From the NCBI RefSeq assembly GCF_014230355.1, contig NZ_JACLAX010000004.1, forward strand, positions 124,001 through 188,000: DNA of 64,000 bases, written 5' to 3'. Positions within the stretch are counted from its first letter, which is position 1; each line of letters opens with the position of its first letter. Below are positions 22,908 through 31,140 of this stretch, piece after piece. This DNA is from Novosphingobium piscinae. GTDB lineage: Bacteria > Pseudomonadota > Alphaproteobacteria > Sphingomonadales > Sphingomonadaceae. The notes below the pieces were generated by a model that worked only from the letters and a program-made list of their open reading frames with translations, searched no databases and had not been told where the DNA came from. The translations under genes and the position numbers were made by a program.

Positions 22908-23621
22908 TTAGTCCACAGACTCTCGGGCAGGCAGCGAGCGTTCGAAGGCATGGCGGCGCAGCGCCCGGATCATCGCGTCGTGATCGTGGACGAACCGTCC
23001 GCGCGCCTTCTGGTGCGCCAGGGCCAGGATCACCTCGGCCAGGGTATCCGCCGCGATCGGCCGGTAGCGCCGCGCGCCGCCGTGGAGCACCAGCCCGGCC
23101 AGCGGCGCGAGGAGCTGGCCGACCGCCTCGGCCGGACGCCGATCGTCGCGCGCGCCAAGCAGCAGGCCGGGCTGCAGGATGTCGAGCCGGGCCAGCCCGG
23201 TCCGCGCCAGCGCCGCCTCGGTCTCGCCCTTCACGCGCAGGTAGAAGTTGCGCGATTGCGGGCTGGCACCGATCGCGCTGACCGCGATGAACTGCCGCGC
23301 CCCGGCCTCGCCCGCCCAGCGCGCACAGGCCAGCACCAGATCATGGTCGACCGCGCGAAAGGCCGCCTCGTCACCGCCGACCCGGCGGATCGTCGTGCCC
23401 AGCGCGCTCACCACCACGTCGGGTCGCGCCGCGGCGAGCGCGTCGCCCCAGTTCTCCGGATCGGCGAGCAGCACCTCCATGGTCGCGCCGCGCGGCAGCG
23501 CCAGCTCGCGCCGCGCCACCGCCACAAGGCGCACGTCGCCGCGGCCGACGCAGGCCGCGATCAGCGCCGAGCCGACCAGCCCGCTCGCTCCGACCAGCCC
23601 GATCCGCACCGGCCTAGCCAC
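22908..23621 (-). CDS. NAD(P)-binding Rossmann protein (epimerase/NmrA-like)
   Basis: 237 residues from GTG 23621. The N-terminal dinucleotide motif GLVGASGLVGSALIA lies at about 8-22, followed by VVVSALGTTIRRVGG and ARQFIAVSAIGASPQSRNFYLRVKGETEAAL, the pattern of atypical short-chain dehydrogenases related to HTATIP2/NmrA (SRNFYLRVKGE holds the Y-x3-K position). Substrate unknown. It lies 8 bp downstream of the dNTPase and is probably co-transcribed. Confidence 0.8.
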   Translation of the reverse strand: MARPVRIGLVGASGLVGSALIAACVGRGDVRLVAVARRELALPRGATMEVLLADPENWGDALAAARPDVVVSALGTTIRRVGGDEAAFRAVDHDLVLACARWAGEAGARQFIAVSAIGASPQSRNFYLRVKGETEAALARTGLARLDILQPGLLLGARDDRRPAEAVGQLLAPLAGLVLHGGARRYRPIAADTLAEVILALAHQKARGRFVHDHDAMIRALRRHAFERSLPARESVD

Positions 23622-23629
23622 GGCGCCCC

Positions 23630-24811
23630 CTAGACATTGCGCAGCCCTTCCGGGGCATGGCCGGTGATGCGCGCATAGGCGGTGGCGGCGAAGCGGTCGG
23701 TCATCCCGGCGATGTAGTCGACGATATGCCGGGTGCGGTCGGGCTCGGCCTCGTCAAGGCGCCCGGCCCAGCCCGCGCCCATCAGGGCCGGGTCGGCCCG
23801 GTAGGCGGCGAGCAGCGTAGTCATCACCTCGCGGGCGCGCTCCGCCGTGGCGAGCTGCTCGGGGTGGTAGTAGAGCCGCTGGTACATGAAGCGCTTGAGC
23901 ACCCGCTCGTGCTCGGCCAGCGCTGGGGAGAAGGCCGCCGTGGCCTGGCCCGCCGTCCGCACCGCCTCGGCGCTGCCCAGTCCGGCGGCACGGCCGCGGG
24001 TGGTCTCGATCAGATCGTTGACCATCCAGCCGATCTGGCCGCGCACCAGCTCGCGCAGCTGGCGTTCGCGCGGGGCATGGGGGAACCGGCGCTCGACCGC
24101 CCGCCACTGGTCGGCCAGGAAATCGAGCGCGAGCAGATCGTCGTGCACGAGGAACCCCGCGCGCAGGCCATCGTCGATGTCGTGATTGTCGTAGGCAATG
24201 TCGTCGGCCAGCGAGGCGACCTGCGCCTCGAGGCTGGGCCACTGGCCGAGGTCCAGCGGCCAGGCGGCATCGAGCTCGGCGAGCGCCCAGTTGGGCGCGC
24301 TGACCGGGCCATTGTGCTTGGCCAGCCCTTCCAGCAGCTCCCAGGTGAGGTTGAGCCCGTCGAACTCGCAGTAGGGGCTCTCGAGCCGCATCAGCGTGCG
24401 CAGACAATGGGCGTTGTGGTCCCACCCGCCGTGGTCGGTCAGCGCCGCGTCGAGCGCCTCCTCGCCGGCATGGCCGAAGGGCGGGTGGCCGATGTCATGC
24501 GCCAGGCACAGCGCCTCGGTCAGGTCCTCGTCGAGCCCGAGCGCGCGGGCGATCACCCGGCCGATCTGGGCCACCTCGAGGCTGTGAGTCAGGCGCACGC
24601 GGTAATGATCGCCATCGGGCGCGATGAACACCTGGGTCTTGTGGCGCAGGCGGCGGAAGGCGATCGAATGGATGATCCGGTCGCGGTCGCGCTGGTAGGG
24701 CCCGCGCGGCCCGCGGGTTACCGTATCATCGGCTGCGAACTCGCGACCCCGGCTCCGGGCCGGGTCGGACGCATAGGGCGCGCGCAAGCCTGTCATCCCG
24801 GGGTCCGTCAA
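23630..24811 (-). CDS. dgt: dGTPase-like dNTP triphosphohydrolase (HD domain)
   Basis: Hydrolyses dNTPs to nucleosides plus triphosphate. 393 residues if it starts at TTG 24811, whose first bases overlap the racemase stop (TTGA); ATG 24796 is the alternative. The metal site is His76 (LTHSLEVAQ) and His105-Asp106 with His109 (LAHDIGHPPFGHAGE). RRLRHKTQVF precedes it, and a later YDNHDIDDGLRAG holds the last metal ligands. Length fits the type 2 dGTPase-like subfamily common in alphaproteobacteria. Confidence 0.92.
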   Translation of the reverse strand: MTDPGMTGLRAPYASDPARSRGREFAADDTVTRGPRGPYQRDRDRIIHSIAFRRLRHKTQVFIAPDGDHYRVRLTHSLEVAQIGRVIARALGLDEDLTEALCLAHDIGHPPFGHAGEEALDAALTDHGGWDHNAHCLRTLMRLESPYCEFDGLNLTWELLEGLAKHNGPVSAPNWALAELDAAWPLDLGQWPSLEAQVASLADDIAYDNHDIDDGLRAGFLVHDDLLALDFLADQWRAVERRFPHAPRERQLRELVRGQIGWMVNDLIETTRGRAAGLGSAEAVRTAGQATAAFSPALAEHERVLKRFMYQRLYYHPEQLATAERAREVMTTLLAAYRADPALMGAGWAGRLDEAEPDRTRHIVDYIAGMTDRFAATAYARITGHAPEGLRNV

Positions 24812-25500
24812 TCGCCGCAGATCCAGTCCACCGCCGCCTCGGCGTGGATCCGGGTGCAGTCGTAGATCGGCATCACGTTGGCATCGACGTCGACCACCAT
24901 CTCAAGCTCGGTGCAACCCAGCACGACCGCCTGGGCCCCGTCGCGCTGCAGCTCGACCATCATCGACTTCAGCTCACGCTCGGCCTGACGGGTGGCCTTG
25001 CCGAGCATCAGCTCGTCATAGATGATCCGGTCGAGCGCCTCGACGAACTTCATCTCGGGCGGCAGCAGCTCGATGTCGCGGGCGATCAGCTTCTTGCGGT
25101 AGAAGCTTTCCACCATCACGTTGCGCGTGCCCATCAGCGCCGCCCGCTTGATCCCGTCGCGCGCCATCCGCTCGCCGACGCATTCGGCGATGTGCAAGAC
25201 CGGCACGCCGACCGCTGCGGCCACCTGATCGTAGACCTTGTGCATCGCATTGGCACCGATCAGGATCGCGGTGGCCCCCGCGGTCTCGAGCCGCGCGGCG
25301 CTGTCGGCCAGGATCGTCCCGGCCCGGGTCCACTCCTCGGCCCCCTGCAGGCGCTGCAGGTTGGTGTAGTCGAGGCTCTCGATCAGCAGCGGAGCGCTGG
25401 CCTGGCGGCCGGCGCGGGCCTGGACGAGGCGGTTGATGTGCTCGTAGTAGGTACGGGTCGACAGCCAGGACATGCCGCCGATCAGGCCGATCTTGCGCAA
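24808..25500 (-). CDS. Aspartate/glutamate racemase family protein (YgeA-like)
   Basis: 230 residues from TTG 25500, chosen for the GGGGAG site 9 nt upstream; an ATG at 25542 would add 14 residues without similarity. The start KIGLIGGMSWLST and the late VVLGCTELEMVV with catalytic Cys196 are family hallmarks. The first catalytic position is changed: the usual CNT/TNT-MH motif reads GANAMHK, with Ala83. That removes one of the two acid/base residues of a cofactor-independent racemase, so activity may be altered or one-sided. Overlaps the dNTPase start. Confidence 0.82.
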   Translation of the reverse strand: MRKIGLIGGMSWLSTRTYYEHINRLVQARAGRQASAPLLIESLDYTNLQRLQGAEEWTRAGTILADSAARLETAGATAILIGANAMHKVYDQVAAAVGVPVLHIAECVGERMARDGIKRAALMGTRNVMVESFYRKKLIARDIELLPPEMKFVEALDRIIYDELMLGKATRQAERELKSMMVELQRDGAQAVVLGCTELEMVVDVDANVMPIYDCTRIHAEAAVDWICGD

Positions 25501-25616
25501 GACGGAGAACTCCCCAAACGATCCGGCCAGGGCGGCCGGCATGGTCGTCAGTCGAGCGGGGTCTTAGGGATGCCTCCGGCCGAGGTCCAGCGGCGTTCGG
25601 TGCGGCGGCGTGGAGA

Positions 25617-25934
25617 TCAGCCGAAGCCGGTGGCGCAGAGCGCGGCCGAGCTGGCGGTCACCTCGATCACCGCCGGGTCGCCCACCCTGCGCACCGCCGC
25701 GACATAGTCGGCCAGGCTGCGCTTCGGGCCTTGCAGCGCCTGGAGCTTGCGCAACTGGGCAATCGTCAGCCGATCGACCATGCGGCGCGCCATGCAGGCC
25801 GAGGTTGGTTCCGATAGCCCGGCCCCGACCAGCGCCGAACGCACGCGGCTCTCCGCGATCCGCTCGACGCAGCCGGCCAGGACCAGCGGGACGGCCAGCA
25901 GCGCCAGGCCGCCCAGCACCGCCCCGCGGCGCAT
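25617..25934 (-). CDS. Small lipoprotein of unknown function
   Basis: 105 residues. The N-terminal signal ends in a lipobox (VLAGC, Cys22), so it should be a lipid-anchored periplasmic protein. The mature part is mostly helical, with SVRSALVGAGL-like amphipathic segments and two further cysteines (about 48 and 101). The start shares a base with the pntB stop, placing it at the end of the transhydrogenase operon. No family recognised. Confidence 0.65.
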   Translation of the reverse strand: MRRGAVLGGLALLAVPLVLAGCVERIAESRVRSALVGAGLSEPTSACMARRMVDRLTIAQLRKLQALQGPKRSLADYVAAVRRVGDPAVIEVTASSAALCATGFG

Positions 25935-27385
25935 CAGTGGGCCAACGCCTTGACGATGTCCTCGACCATCTTCTTGGCGTCGGCGAGGAGCATCATCGTC
26001 TGGTCCATGTAGAACACGTCGTTGTCGACGCCGGCATAGCCGACCCCGCCCATCGAGCGCTTGACGAAGAAGATCGTCTTGGCCTTGTCGACGTCGAACA
26101 CCGGCATGCCGTAGATCGGGCTCGACTTGTCGGTCTTGGCCGCGGGGTTCACCACGTCGTTGGCGCCGATGATGAAGGCCACGTCGGCCTGGGCGAACTC
26201 GCTGTTGATGTCCTCCAGCTCGAACACCTCGTCATAGGGCACGTTGGCCTCGGCGAGCAGCACGTTCATGTGCCCGGGCATGCGCCCCGCCACCGGGTGG
26301 ATCGCGTACTTGACGCTGACGCCCTCCTTCTTGAGCGTGTCGGCCATCTCGCGCAGCGCATGCTGCGCCTGGCTGACCGCCATGCCGTAGCCCGGGATGA
26401 TGATCACGCTTTCGGCCTGCTTCATCATGTAGGCCGCGTCTTCGGCCGAGCCGCGCTTCCACGGGCGCTGCTCCTTGGCCGGACCCCCGCCCCCGGCCGC
26501 CGCATCGGCGCCGAAGCCGCCGGCGATGACCGACAGGAACCCGCGGTTCATCGCCTTGCACATGATGTAGGAGAGGATCGCGCCGGACGAACCGACCAGC
26601 GCACCGGTGATGATCATCGCGCTGTTGTGCAGGGTGAAACCCATCGCCGCCGCGGCCCAGCCCGAGTACGAGTTGAGCATCGAGACCACGACCGGCATGT
26701 CCGCGCCGCCGATCGGGATGATCAGCAGGAAGCCGATGAAGAAGCTGAGCGCAGTGATCGTGGCGATCACCCAGCCCGACTGGTCCTGGGTGAAATAGGC
26801 CACGAGCCCCAGGATCGCGACCAGCGTGCCGAGATTGAGCACGTGGCGGCCGGGCAGCAGGATCGGCGATCCGCTCATCTTGCCCGCCAGCTTGAGGAAG
26901 GCGATGACCGAGCCCGAGAAGGTGATCGCGCCGATCGCGATGCCAAGACCCATCTCGATCCGGCTCTGCACCTCGATCACCCCGTCCGCGCCGGCGATGC
27001 CGAAGGCCTGCGGGTTGAGATAGGCGGCCAGGCCGACCAGCACGGCGGCGAGGCCGACCAGCGAGTGGAACGCCGCGACCAGCTGCGGCATGTCGGTCAT
27101 CGCGATCTTGCGCGCGATGAACCAGCCGATGCCGCCGCCGATGGCCAGCGCGGCAACGATCTCCGGCAGGCTGGCGATCTCGTGCGTGACCAGCGTGGTC
27201 GCGACCGCGATGGTCATGCCGATCATGCCATAGCGGTTGCCCGCCTGGCTGGTCGCCGGGCTGGACAGCCCACGCAGCGCGAGGATGAACAGCACGCCCG
27301 AGACGAGGTAGGCCAGCGCCACCCAGGCGGGGATGGCGGCATGCCCGGCTTCGGCCGCGGCGGCGGCAAGGAGCGCGAAGCTCAT
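25934..27385 (-). CDS. pntB: NAD(P) transhydrogenase subunit beta
   Basis: Proton-translocating membrane and NADP-binding subunit. 483 residues from ATG 27385 with AAGGAG upstream, sharing one base with the stop of pntA2. About nine transmembrane helices (1-275) are followed by the NADP domain: GYGMAVSQAQHALREM near 327, HPVAGRMPGHMNVLLAEANVPYDEVFELEDIN near 355, and GANDVVNPAA. A glycine/alanine-rich linker (about 288-305) joins the two. Confidence 0.97.
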   Translation of the reverse strand: MSFALLAAAAAEAGHAAIPAWVALAYLVSGVLFILALRGLSSPATSQAGNRYGMIGMTIAVATTLVTHEIASLPEIVAALAIGGGIGWFIARKIAMTDMPQLVAAFHSLVGLAAVLVGLAAYLNPQAFGIAGADGVIEVQSRIEMGLGIAIGAITFSGSVIAFLKLAGKMSGSPILLPGRHVLNLGTLVAILGLVAYFTQDQSGWVIATITALSFFIGFLLIIPIGGADMPVVVSMLNSYSGWAAAAMGFTLHNSAMIITGALVGSSGAILSYIMCKAMNRGFLSVIAGGFGADAAAGGGGPAKEQRPWKRGSAEDAAYMMKQAESVIIIPGYGMAVSQAQHALREMADTLKKEGVSVKYAIHPVAGRMPGHMNVLLAEANVPYDEVFELEDINSEFAQADVAFIIGANDVVNPAAKTDKSSPIYGMPVFDVDKAKTIFFVKRSMGGVGYAGVDNDVFYMDQTMMLLADAKKMVEDIVKALAH

Positions 27386-27681
27386 CACTTCTTCTCCTTC
27401 TTCTTGTACATCGCGAGCATGCGCGCGGTGACAGCGAAGCCGCCGAAGATGTTGACCGAGGCCAGCACCACCGCCCCCAGCCCCAGCCACTTGGCCGTGG
27501 TCCCGCTGGCGCCCAGCACCGGCGCGGCCGCCGCGATCAGCGCGCCGACCACGATCACCGAGGAGATCGCGTTGGTCACGGCCATCAGCGGGGTGTGGAG
27601 GGCGGGCGTGACCGACCAGACGACGTAATAGCCCACGAAGCAGGCGAGCACGAAAATGCTCAGGATCGAGATAAAGTCCAT
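27385..27681 (-). CDS. pntA2: NAD(P) transhydrogenase subunit alpha, part 2 (membrane)
   Basis: 98 residues with three or four transmembrane helices, corresponding to the C-terminal membrane part of E. coli PntA, encoded separately as usual in alphaproteobacteria. [22 protein letters not shown] and [17 protein letters not shown] are diagnostic. It ends in a lysine-rich tail (YKKKEKK). Its ribosome-binding site (AGGAG, about 11 nt before the ATG) lies inside the last codons of the inserted DUF559 gene. Confidence 0.95.
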   Translation of the reverse strand: MDFISILSIFVLACFVGYYVVWSVTPALHTPLMAVTNAISSVIVVGALIAAAAPVLGASGTTAKWLGLGAVVLASVNIFGGFAVTARMLAMYKKKEKK

Positions 27682-27682
27682 G

Positions 27683-28102
27683 TCAGCTAACGACTCCTAA
27701 CGAGTCTCCCCCTCTGGGGGAGGTGGCAGCGCGAAGCGCTGACGGAGGGGGCATGTCGTGGCACAGCGCCACAAGCGACTCAGCGACCCGGGCGGGGTCA
27801 CGCAGAACATCGGGAGCGGGCACCCGCACCAGGGTCAGGCCTTTGCCTTCGAGCCATTGATCCCGCTCGCGATCCCTGGCCGGATTTCCTCCCATATCGT
27901 GAACCTTGCCATCGATCTCGATCACGAGGCGATGGCTGGCGCAGTAGAAATCGACCACGAAATCGCCGACCGGATGCTGGCTGCGGAACTTGAGGCCACA
28001 CGGGCGCTGGCGCAGTTGCTGCCACAACAGACCTTCCGGAAGCGACATCTGGCGGCGCAGCTTGCGTGCGGCGCCCAGAGCCCGGGGCGTGTGGTTCTCC
28101 AT
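27683..28102 (-). CDS. DUF559 endonuclease-like protein inserted in the pnt operon
   Basis: 139 residues from ATG 28102 (GGGGGAAAC upstream). DUF559 proteins have the restriction-endonuclease-like (Vsr-related) fold. Visible signatures are [40 protein letters not shown] (Asp metal ligand) and [11 protein letters not shown] (the E-x-D metal pair), then [23 protein letters not shown]. The last about 15 codons ([17 protein letters not shown]) are encoded by the inverted repeat that bounds the element. It splits the otherwise contiguous pntA1-pntA2 pair. No partner methylase is present. Confidence 0.85.
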   Translation of the reverse strand: MENHTPRALGAARKLRRQMSLPEGLLWQQLRQRPCGLKFRSQHPVGDFVVDFYCASHRLVIEIDGKVHDMGGNPARDRERDQWLEGKGLTLVRVPAPDVLRDPARVAESLVALCHDMPPPSALRAATSPRGGDSLGVVS

Positions 28103-28156
28103 CGTTTCCCCCTCCGTCAGCCCTCCGGGCTGCCACCTCCCCCAGAGGGGGAGTCT
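27703..28156. mobile_element. DUF559 cassette bounded by about 46-bp inverted repeats
   Basis: 27706-27751 and 28108-28153 are inverted copies of one sequence: CTCCCCCTCTGGGGGAGGTG then GCAGC, a 7-nt variable core, and GCTGACGGAGGGGG. Each copy contains two hairpins. In the second the arms are CAGCGC/GCGCTG in one copy and CAGCCC/GGGCTG in the other, so base changes are compensated. A 5-base AGTCT directly abuts both outer ends and could be a target duplication. No transposase other than the DUF559 protein is encoded. Calling it mobile is inference from layout. Confidence 0.6.
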
Positions 28157-28188
28157 CGAATTGCCCACGGGCGCCCCGCCCGCTGCCC

Positions 28189-29319
28189 TCACCCGAGCAG
28201 CCTCGGGTTCACCACCTTGCCGCCCTGGGTCAGGCGGATCGCCCCGCCGATCTCCTCATCGAGCACGGGCTTGCCCTGTTCCTTGTCCCAGAAGGCGGCG
28301 AGGAAGTTGTAGAGGTTGCGCGCGAACAGGGCCGAGGCATCGGCCGGCAGCTTGGCCGGCGTGTTGCTGTAGCCAAGGATCTTGACCCCGTGGCGTTCGA
28401 CCACCTGGTCGGGCACCGACCCTTCGACGTTGCCGCCCTGCGCCACGGCCAGGTCGAAGATCACCGAACCCGGCTTCATGCTGGCGATCTGCGCATCGCT
28501 GATCAGGCGGGGCGCGGCGCGTCCCGGGATCAGCGCGGTGGTGATGACGATGTCCTGCTTGGCGATGTGGCTGGAGACCAGCTCGGCCTGGGCCTTCTGG
28601 TACTCCTCGCTCATCTCGGTGGCATAGCCGCCAGCGCCCTCACCCTCGATCCCGGCGACGGTCTCGACGAAGATCGGCTTGGCGCCGAGCGAGATGATCT
28701 GCTCACGCGTGGCCGAACGCACGTCGGTGGCCGAAACCTGGGCGCCGAGGCGGCGGGCCGTGGCGATCGCCTGGAGCCCCGCTACGCCCACCCCCATGAT
28801 GAAGGCCTTGGCGGCGCTGATCGTGCCGGCCGCGGTCATCATCATCGGGAAGGCCCGGCCGTAGAGGTTGGACGCCTCGATCACGGCCTTGTAGCCGGCC
28901 AGGTTCGACTGCGAGGAGAGGATGTCCATCGACTGCGCGCGGGTGATGCGCGGCATGAACTCCATCGCCAGCGCTTCCAGCCCGGCCGCGGCATAGGCAT
29001 CGACCCGGGCGCGTCCACCCCCCGGCCCCTGCCCGAACGGATCGAGCCCGGCGACCACCCAGGCGCCCGGCGCCGCTGCCGCCAGCGCGGCCGGATCGGG
29101 CCCCTGCACACCCAGAATGATGTTCGCCCCGGCCACGGCAGACGCGGCCAGTTCGGCCCCGGCGGCGGCGTAGTCGGCGTCGGCGATCGAGGCCGCGGCC
29201 CCGGCACCCGGTTCCACGGCCACGGAGGCCCCCAGCGCGATGAACTTCTTCACCGTCTCCGGTGTCGCAGCCACGCGCGTCTCACCGGGAGCCCGCTCCC
29301 GAACGACGGCTAGTTTCAT
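28189..29319 (-). CDS. pntA1: NAD(P) transhydrogenase subunit alpha, part 1
   Basis: Soluble NAD(H)-binding subunit, 376 residues. It starts MKLAVVRERAPGETRVAATPETVKKF. The NAD Rossmann motif GVGVAGLQAIATARRLGAQV is near 180, and the catalytic-loop Q is in MDILSSQSNLAGYKAV near 135. GYATEMSEEYQKAQAEL and LIPGRAAPRLI are family-typical. It belongs with pntA2 and pntB but is separated from pntA2 by about 500 bp of the DUF559 cassette. A small oxidase subunit gene lies 15 bp upstream. Confidence 0.97.
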   Translation of the reverse strand: MKLAVVRERAPGETRVAATPETVKKFIALGASVAVEPGAGAAASIADADYAAAGAELAASAVAGANIILGVQGPDPAALAAAAPGAWVVAGLDPFGQGPGGGRARVDAYAAAGLEALAMEFMPRITRAQSMDILSSQSNLAGYKAVIEASNLYGRAFPMMMTAAGTISAAKAFIMGVGVAGLQAIATARRLGAQVSATDVRSATREQIISLGAKPIFVETVAGIEGEGAGGYATEMSEEYQKAQAELVSSHIAKQDIVITTALIPGRAAPRLISDAQIASMKPGSVIFDLAVAQGGNVEGSVPDQVVERHGVKILGYSNTPAKLPADASALFARNLYNFLAAFWDKEQGKPVLDEEIGGAIRLTQGGKVVNPRLLG

Positions 29320-29334
29320 CCCCCCGTCAGTGCG

Positions 29335-29460
29335 TCAGCGGGCGAGCAGGTAGACGACAAACGCCGTCAGCGCGATCAGCGCCGGCGTGGTCCACTTCAC
29401 CACCCCGATGAACGCCTCGTAGGTTTCGCGGGCGGCCTTGATGTCGTTTCCAGATGCCAT
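29335..29460 (-). CDS. aa3-type cytochrome c oxidase subunit IV
   Basis: 41 residues from ATG 29460 (ATG 29469 is possible but its Shine-Dalgarno is too close). MASGNDIKAARETYEAFIGVVKW followed by a single transmembrane helix TTPALIALTAFVVYLLAR matches the short alphaproteobacterial subunit IV family. It is the first gene of the pnt operon here; co-location with pntA is common in this class. The rest of the oxidase is elsewhere. Confidence 0.85.
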   Translation of the reverse strand: MASGNDIKAARETYEAFIGVVKWTTPALIALTAFVVYLLAR

Positions 29461-29572
29461 CTCAATCATTCCCGTGCTTCGACCCGCTGCGGGGCCCGTT
29501 GCGTGACAAACCGCGCATGGCTCTATCGCGGCGCGCCCCCCCACTCAAGGGGGCCAGCGTGCCCCCTGATCT

Positions 29573-29587
29573 TTAAGCTGGTTTTTA
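29573..29587 (+). promoter_or_regulatory. CtrA-box-like motif upstream of the NtrC-type regulator
   Basis: TTAA-7 nt-TTTA, one mismatch from the alphaproteobacterial CtrA consensus TTAA-N7-TTAA, 24 bp upstream of the GTG start at 29612 in an otherwise GC-rich region. A single near match is weak evidence. Confidence 0.3.
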
Positions 29588-29611
29588 CCTGATTGCCCTA
29601 AGCACTGTTGA

Positions 29612-31063
29612 GTGAGAGCCAATCAGACCCCTTCGATCGCCGAGTTCGAGCAGCGTCTGCTGATGCTGATCGACGACGAGCCGGCCCAGAGCCGCCTGAT
29701 CACCGCCCTGGCCGGGCGCGAGGGCTGGCGCACGCTGGTTGTCCGCGACGCCGAGACCGCCATCGCCACGCTCGGCACGCGCCAGGGCATGCAGCTCTCC
29801 GCGATCATTCTTGACCAATGGGTGCCCGGCGACGAGGCCTGCACGCTGATCGCCGAACTGAAGGCGCGCCGACCTGCGCTGCCGATCCTGATGCTGACGA
29901 CCAGTTCGTCGCCACTGCTGGCGGTCGAGGCGATGCGCGCCGGCGCGGCCGACTACCTGATCAAGCCGGTGGCGCCCGAACGGCTGATGCAGGCGCTGCG
30001 CGCTGCAACCGCCAAGGGCACCCCGCGCGACGAGCTCGCTCCCCTGACCGAGAAGATGCCGGGCAAGCCCGATTTCGACGCGATGATCGGCGCCGCGCCC
30101 ACCTTCCGCGCCGCGCTGGCGGTCGCCGCCAAGGCCGCGCGCGGGCACAGTCACGTGCTGATCGAGGGCGAAAGCGGCACCGGCAAGGAGATGCTGGTGC
30201 GCGCGATGCACGCCGCCAGCCCGCGCGCCAAGGCACCGATCCGCATGGTCAACATCGGCTCTTTGCCGGCCAATGCGGTGGAATCCGTGCTGTTCGGCCA
30301 CGAGAAGGGTGCCTTTCCCGGCGCCTTCGACCGGCAGGTCGGCGCCATCCAGCAGTGCGACGGCGGCACTCTGGTGCTCGACGAGATCGACCGCCTGCCC
30401 CCTGCCGTGCAGGAGCGTCTGGCCGAATCCCTTGCCCGCGGCGACGTCCGCCCGATCGGCGCGCGGCATTCGTTCCGGATCGACGTGCGGATCATCGCCG
30501 CCAGCAACCTGCCGCTGGCCGATCTTGTCGCCGGCGGGCATTTCCTCGGCGCGCTCCACGAGGCGATCGCCCAGGTCAGCGTGGCGCTGCCTCCGCTGCG
30601 CGAACGCGCCCAGGACATTCCGGCCCTCGCTCGCCACTTCCTCGCCCGGATCGGCGAGCAACCCGGACTGCGCCGGCTGTCGATCACCGACAGCGCGCTG
30701 TCGCTGCTCTCGGCCTATGACTGGCCGGGCAACGTGCGCCAGCTCCAGACCGTCCTGTTCCGCGCGGCGGTGTTCTGCGATGGCGACGGGCTGACGGCGG
30801 AGGACTTCCCGCAGCTCTGCACGATGCTCGGGATGGACCAGCCGGTCACCCCTGGCAACCAGGCCGTCCACGGCTCGCCCGGCGTGTTGCTCTACACCCC
30901 GGACGGCAATCTGCGTCCGCTCGAGGAGATCGAGGCCGACGTGATCCGACTGGCGATTGGCCATTACCGCGGACGGATGACCGAAGTGGCACGGCGGCTC
31001 GGCATCGGCCGCTCGACGCTCTACCGCAAGCTGTCCGACCTCGGCATCGACAGCGCCGCCTGA
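29612..31063 (+). CDS. NtrC-family response regulator with altered GAFTGA loop
   Basis: 483 residues in three parts. The receiver (about 15-130) has acidic pair Asp21-Asp22, phospho-acceptor in ILDQWVPGDE, and YLIKPV lysine. The AAA+ domain (about 150-380) has Walker A GESGTGKE and Walker B GGTLVLDEID. A Fis-type helix-turn-helix closes the protein (MTEVARRLGIGRSTLYRKLSDLGI). The sigma-54-contacting loop reads GAFPGA, a proline replacing the essential threonine of GAFTGA, so it may act without sigma-54 or as a repressor. Start is GTG 29612. No histidine kinase is adjacent. Confidence 0.9.
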   Translation: MRANQTPSIAEFEQRLLMLIDDEPAQSRLITALAGREGWRTLVVRDAETAIATLGTRQGMQLSAIILDQWVPGDEACTLIAELKARRPALPILMLTTSSSPLLAVEAMRAGAADYLIKPVAPERLMQALRAATAKGTPRDELAPLTEKMPGKPDFDAMIGAAPTFRAALAVAAKAARGHSHVLIEGESGTGKEMLVRAMHAASPRAKAPIRMVNIGSLPANAVESVLFGHEKGAFPGAFDRQVGAIQQCDGGTLVLDEIDRLPPAVQERLAESLARGDVRPIGARHSFRIDVRIIAASNLPLADLVAGGHFLGALHEAIAQVSVALPPLRERAQDIPALARHFLARIGEQPGLRRLSITDSALSLLSAYDWPGNVRQLQTVLFRAAVFCDGDGLTAEDFPQLCTMLGMDQPVTPGNQAVHGSPGVLLYTPDGNLRPLEEIEADVIRLAIGHYRGRMTEVARRLGIGRSTLYRKLSDLGIDSAA

Positions 31064-31140
31064 ATCCGGCCGGTCGCCCGCCAGACGCGGGAACCGGCTT
31101 GAGCAGTCTACGTTAATCCGTTGAAATGGGGCGGATTGCC

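Noticed and set aside
27683..28102. DUF559 gene as part of a restriction-modification system
   Set aside because: No methylase is next to it; ccrM is 4.5 kb away, conserved as an orphan, and belongs with rnhB.
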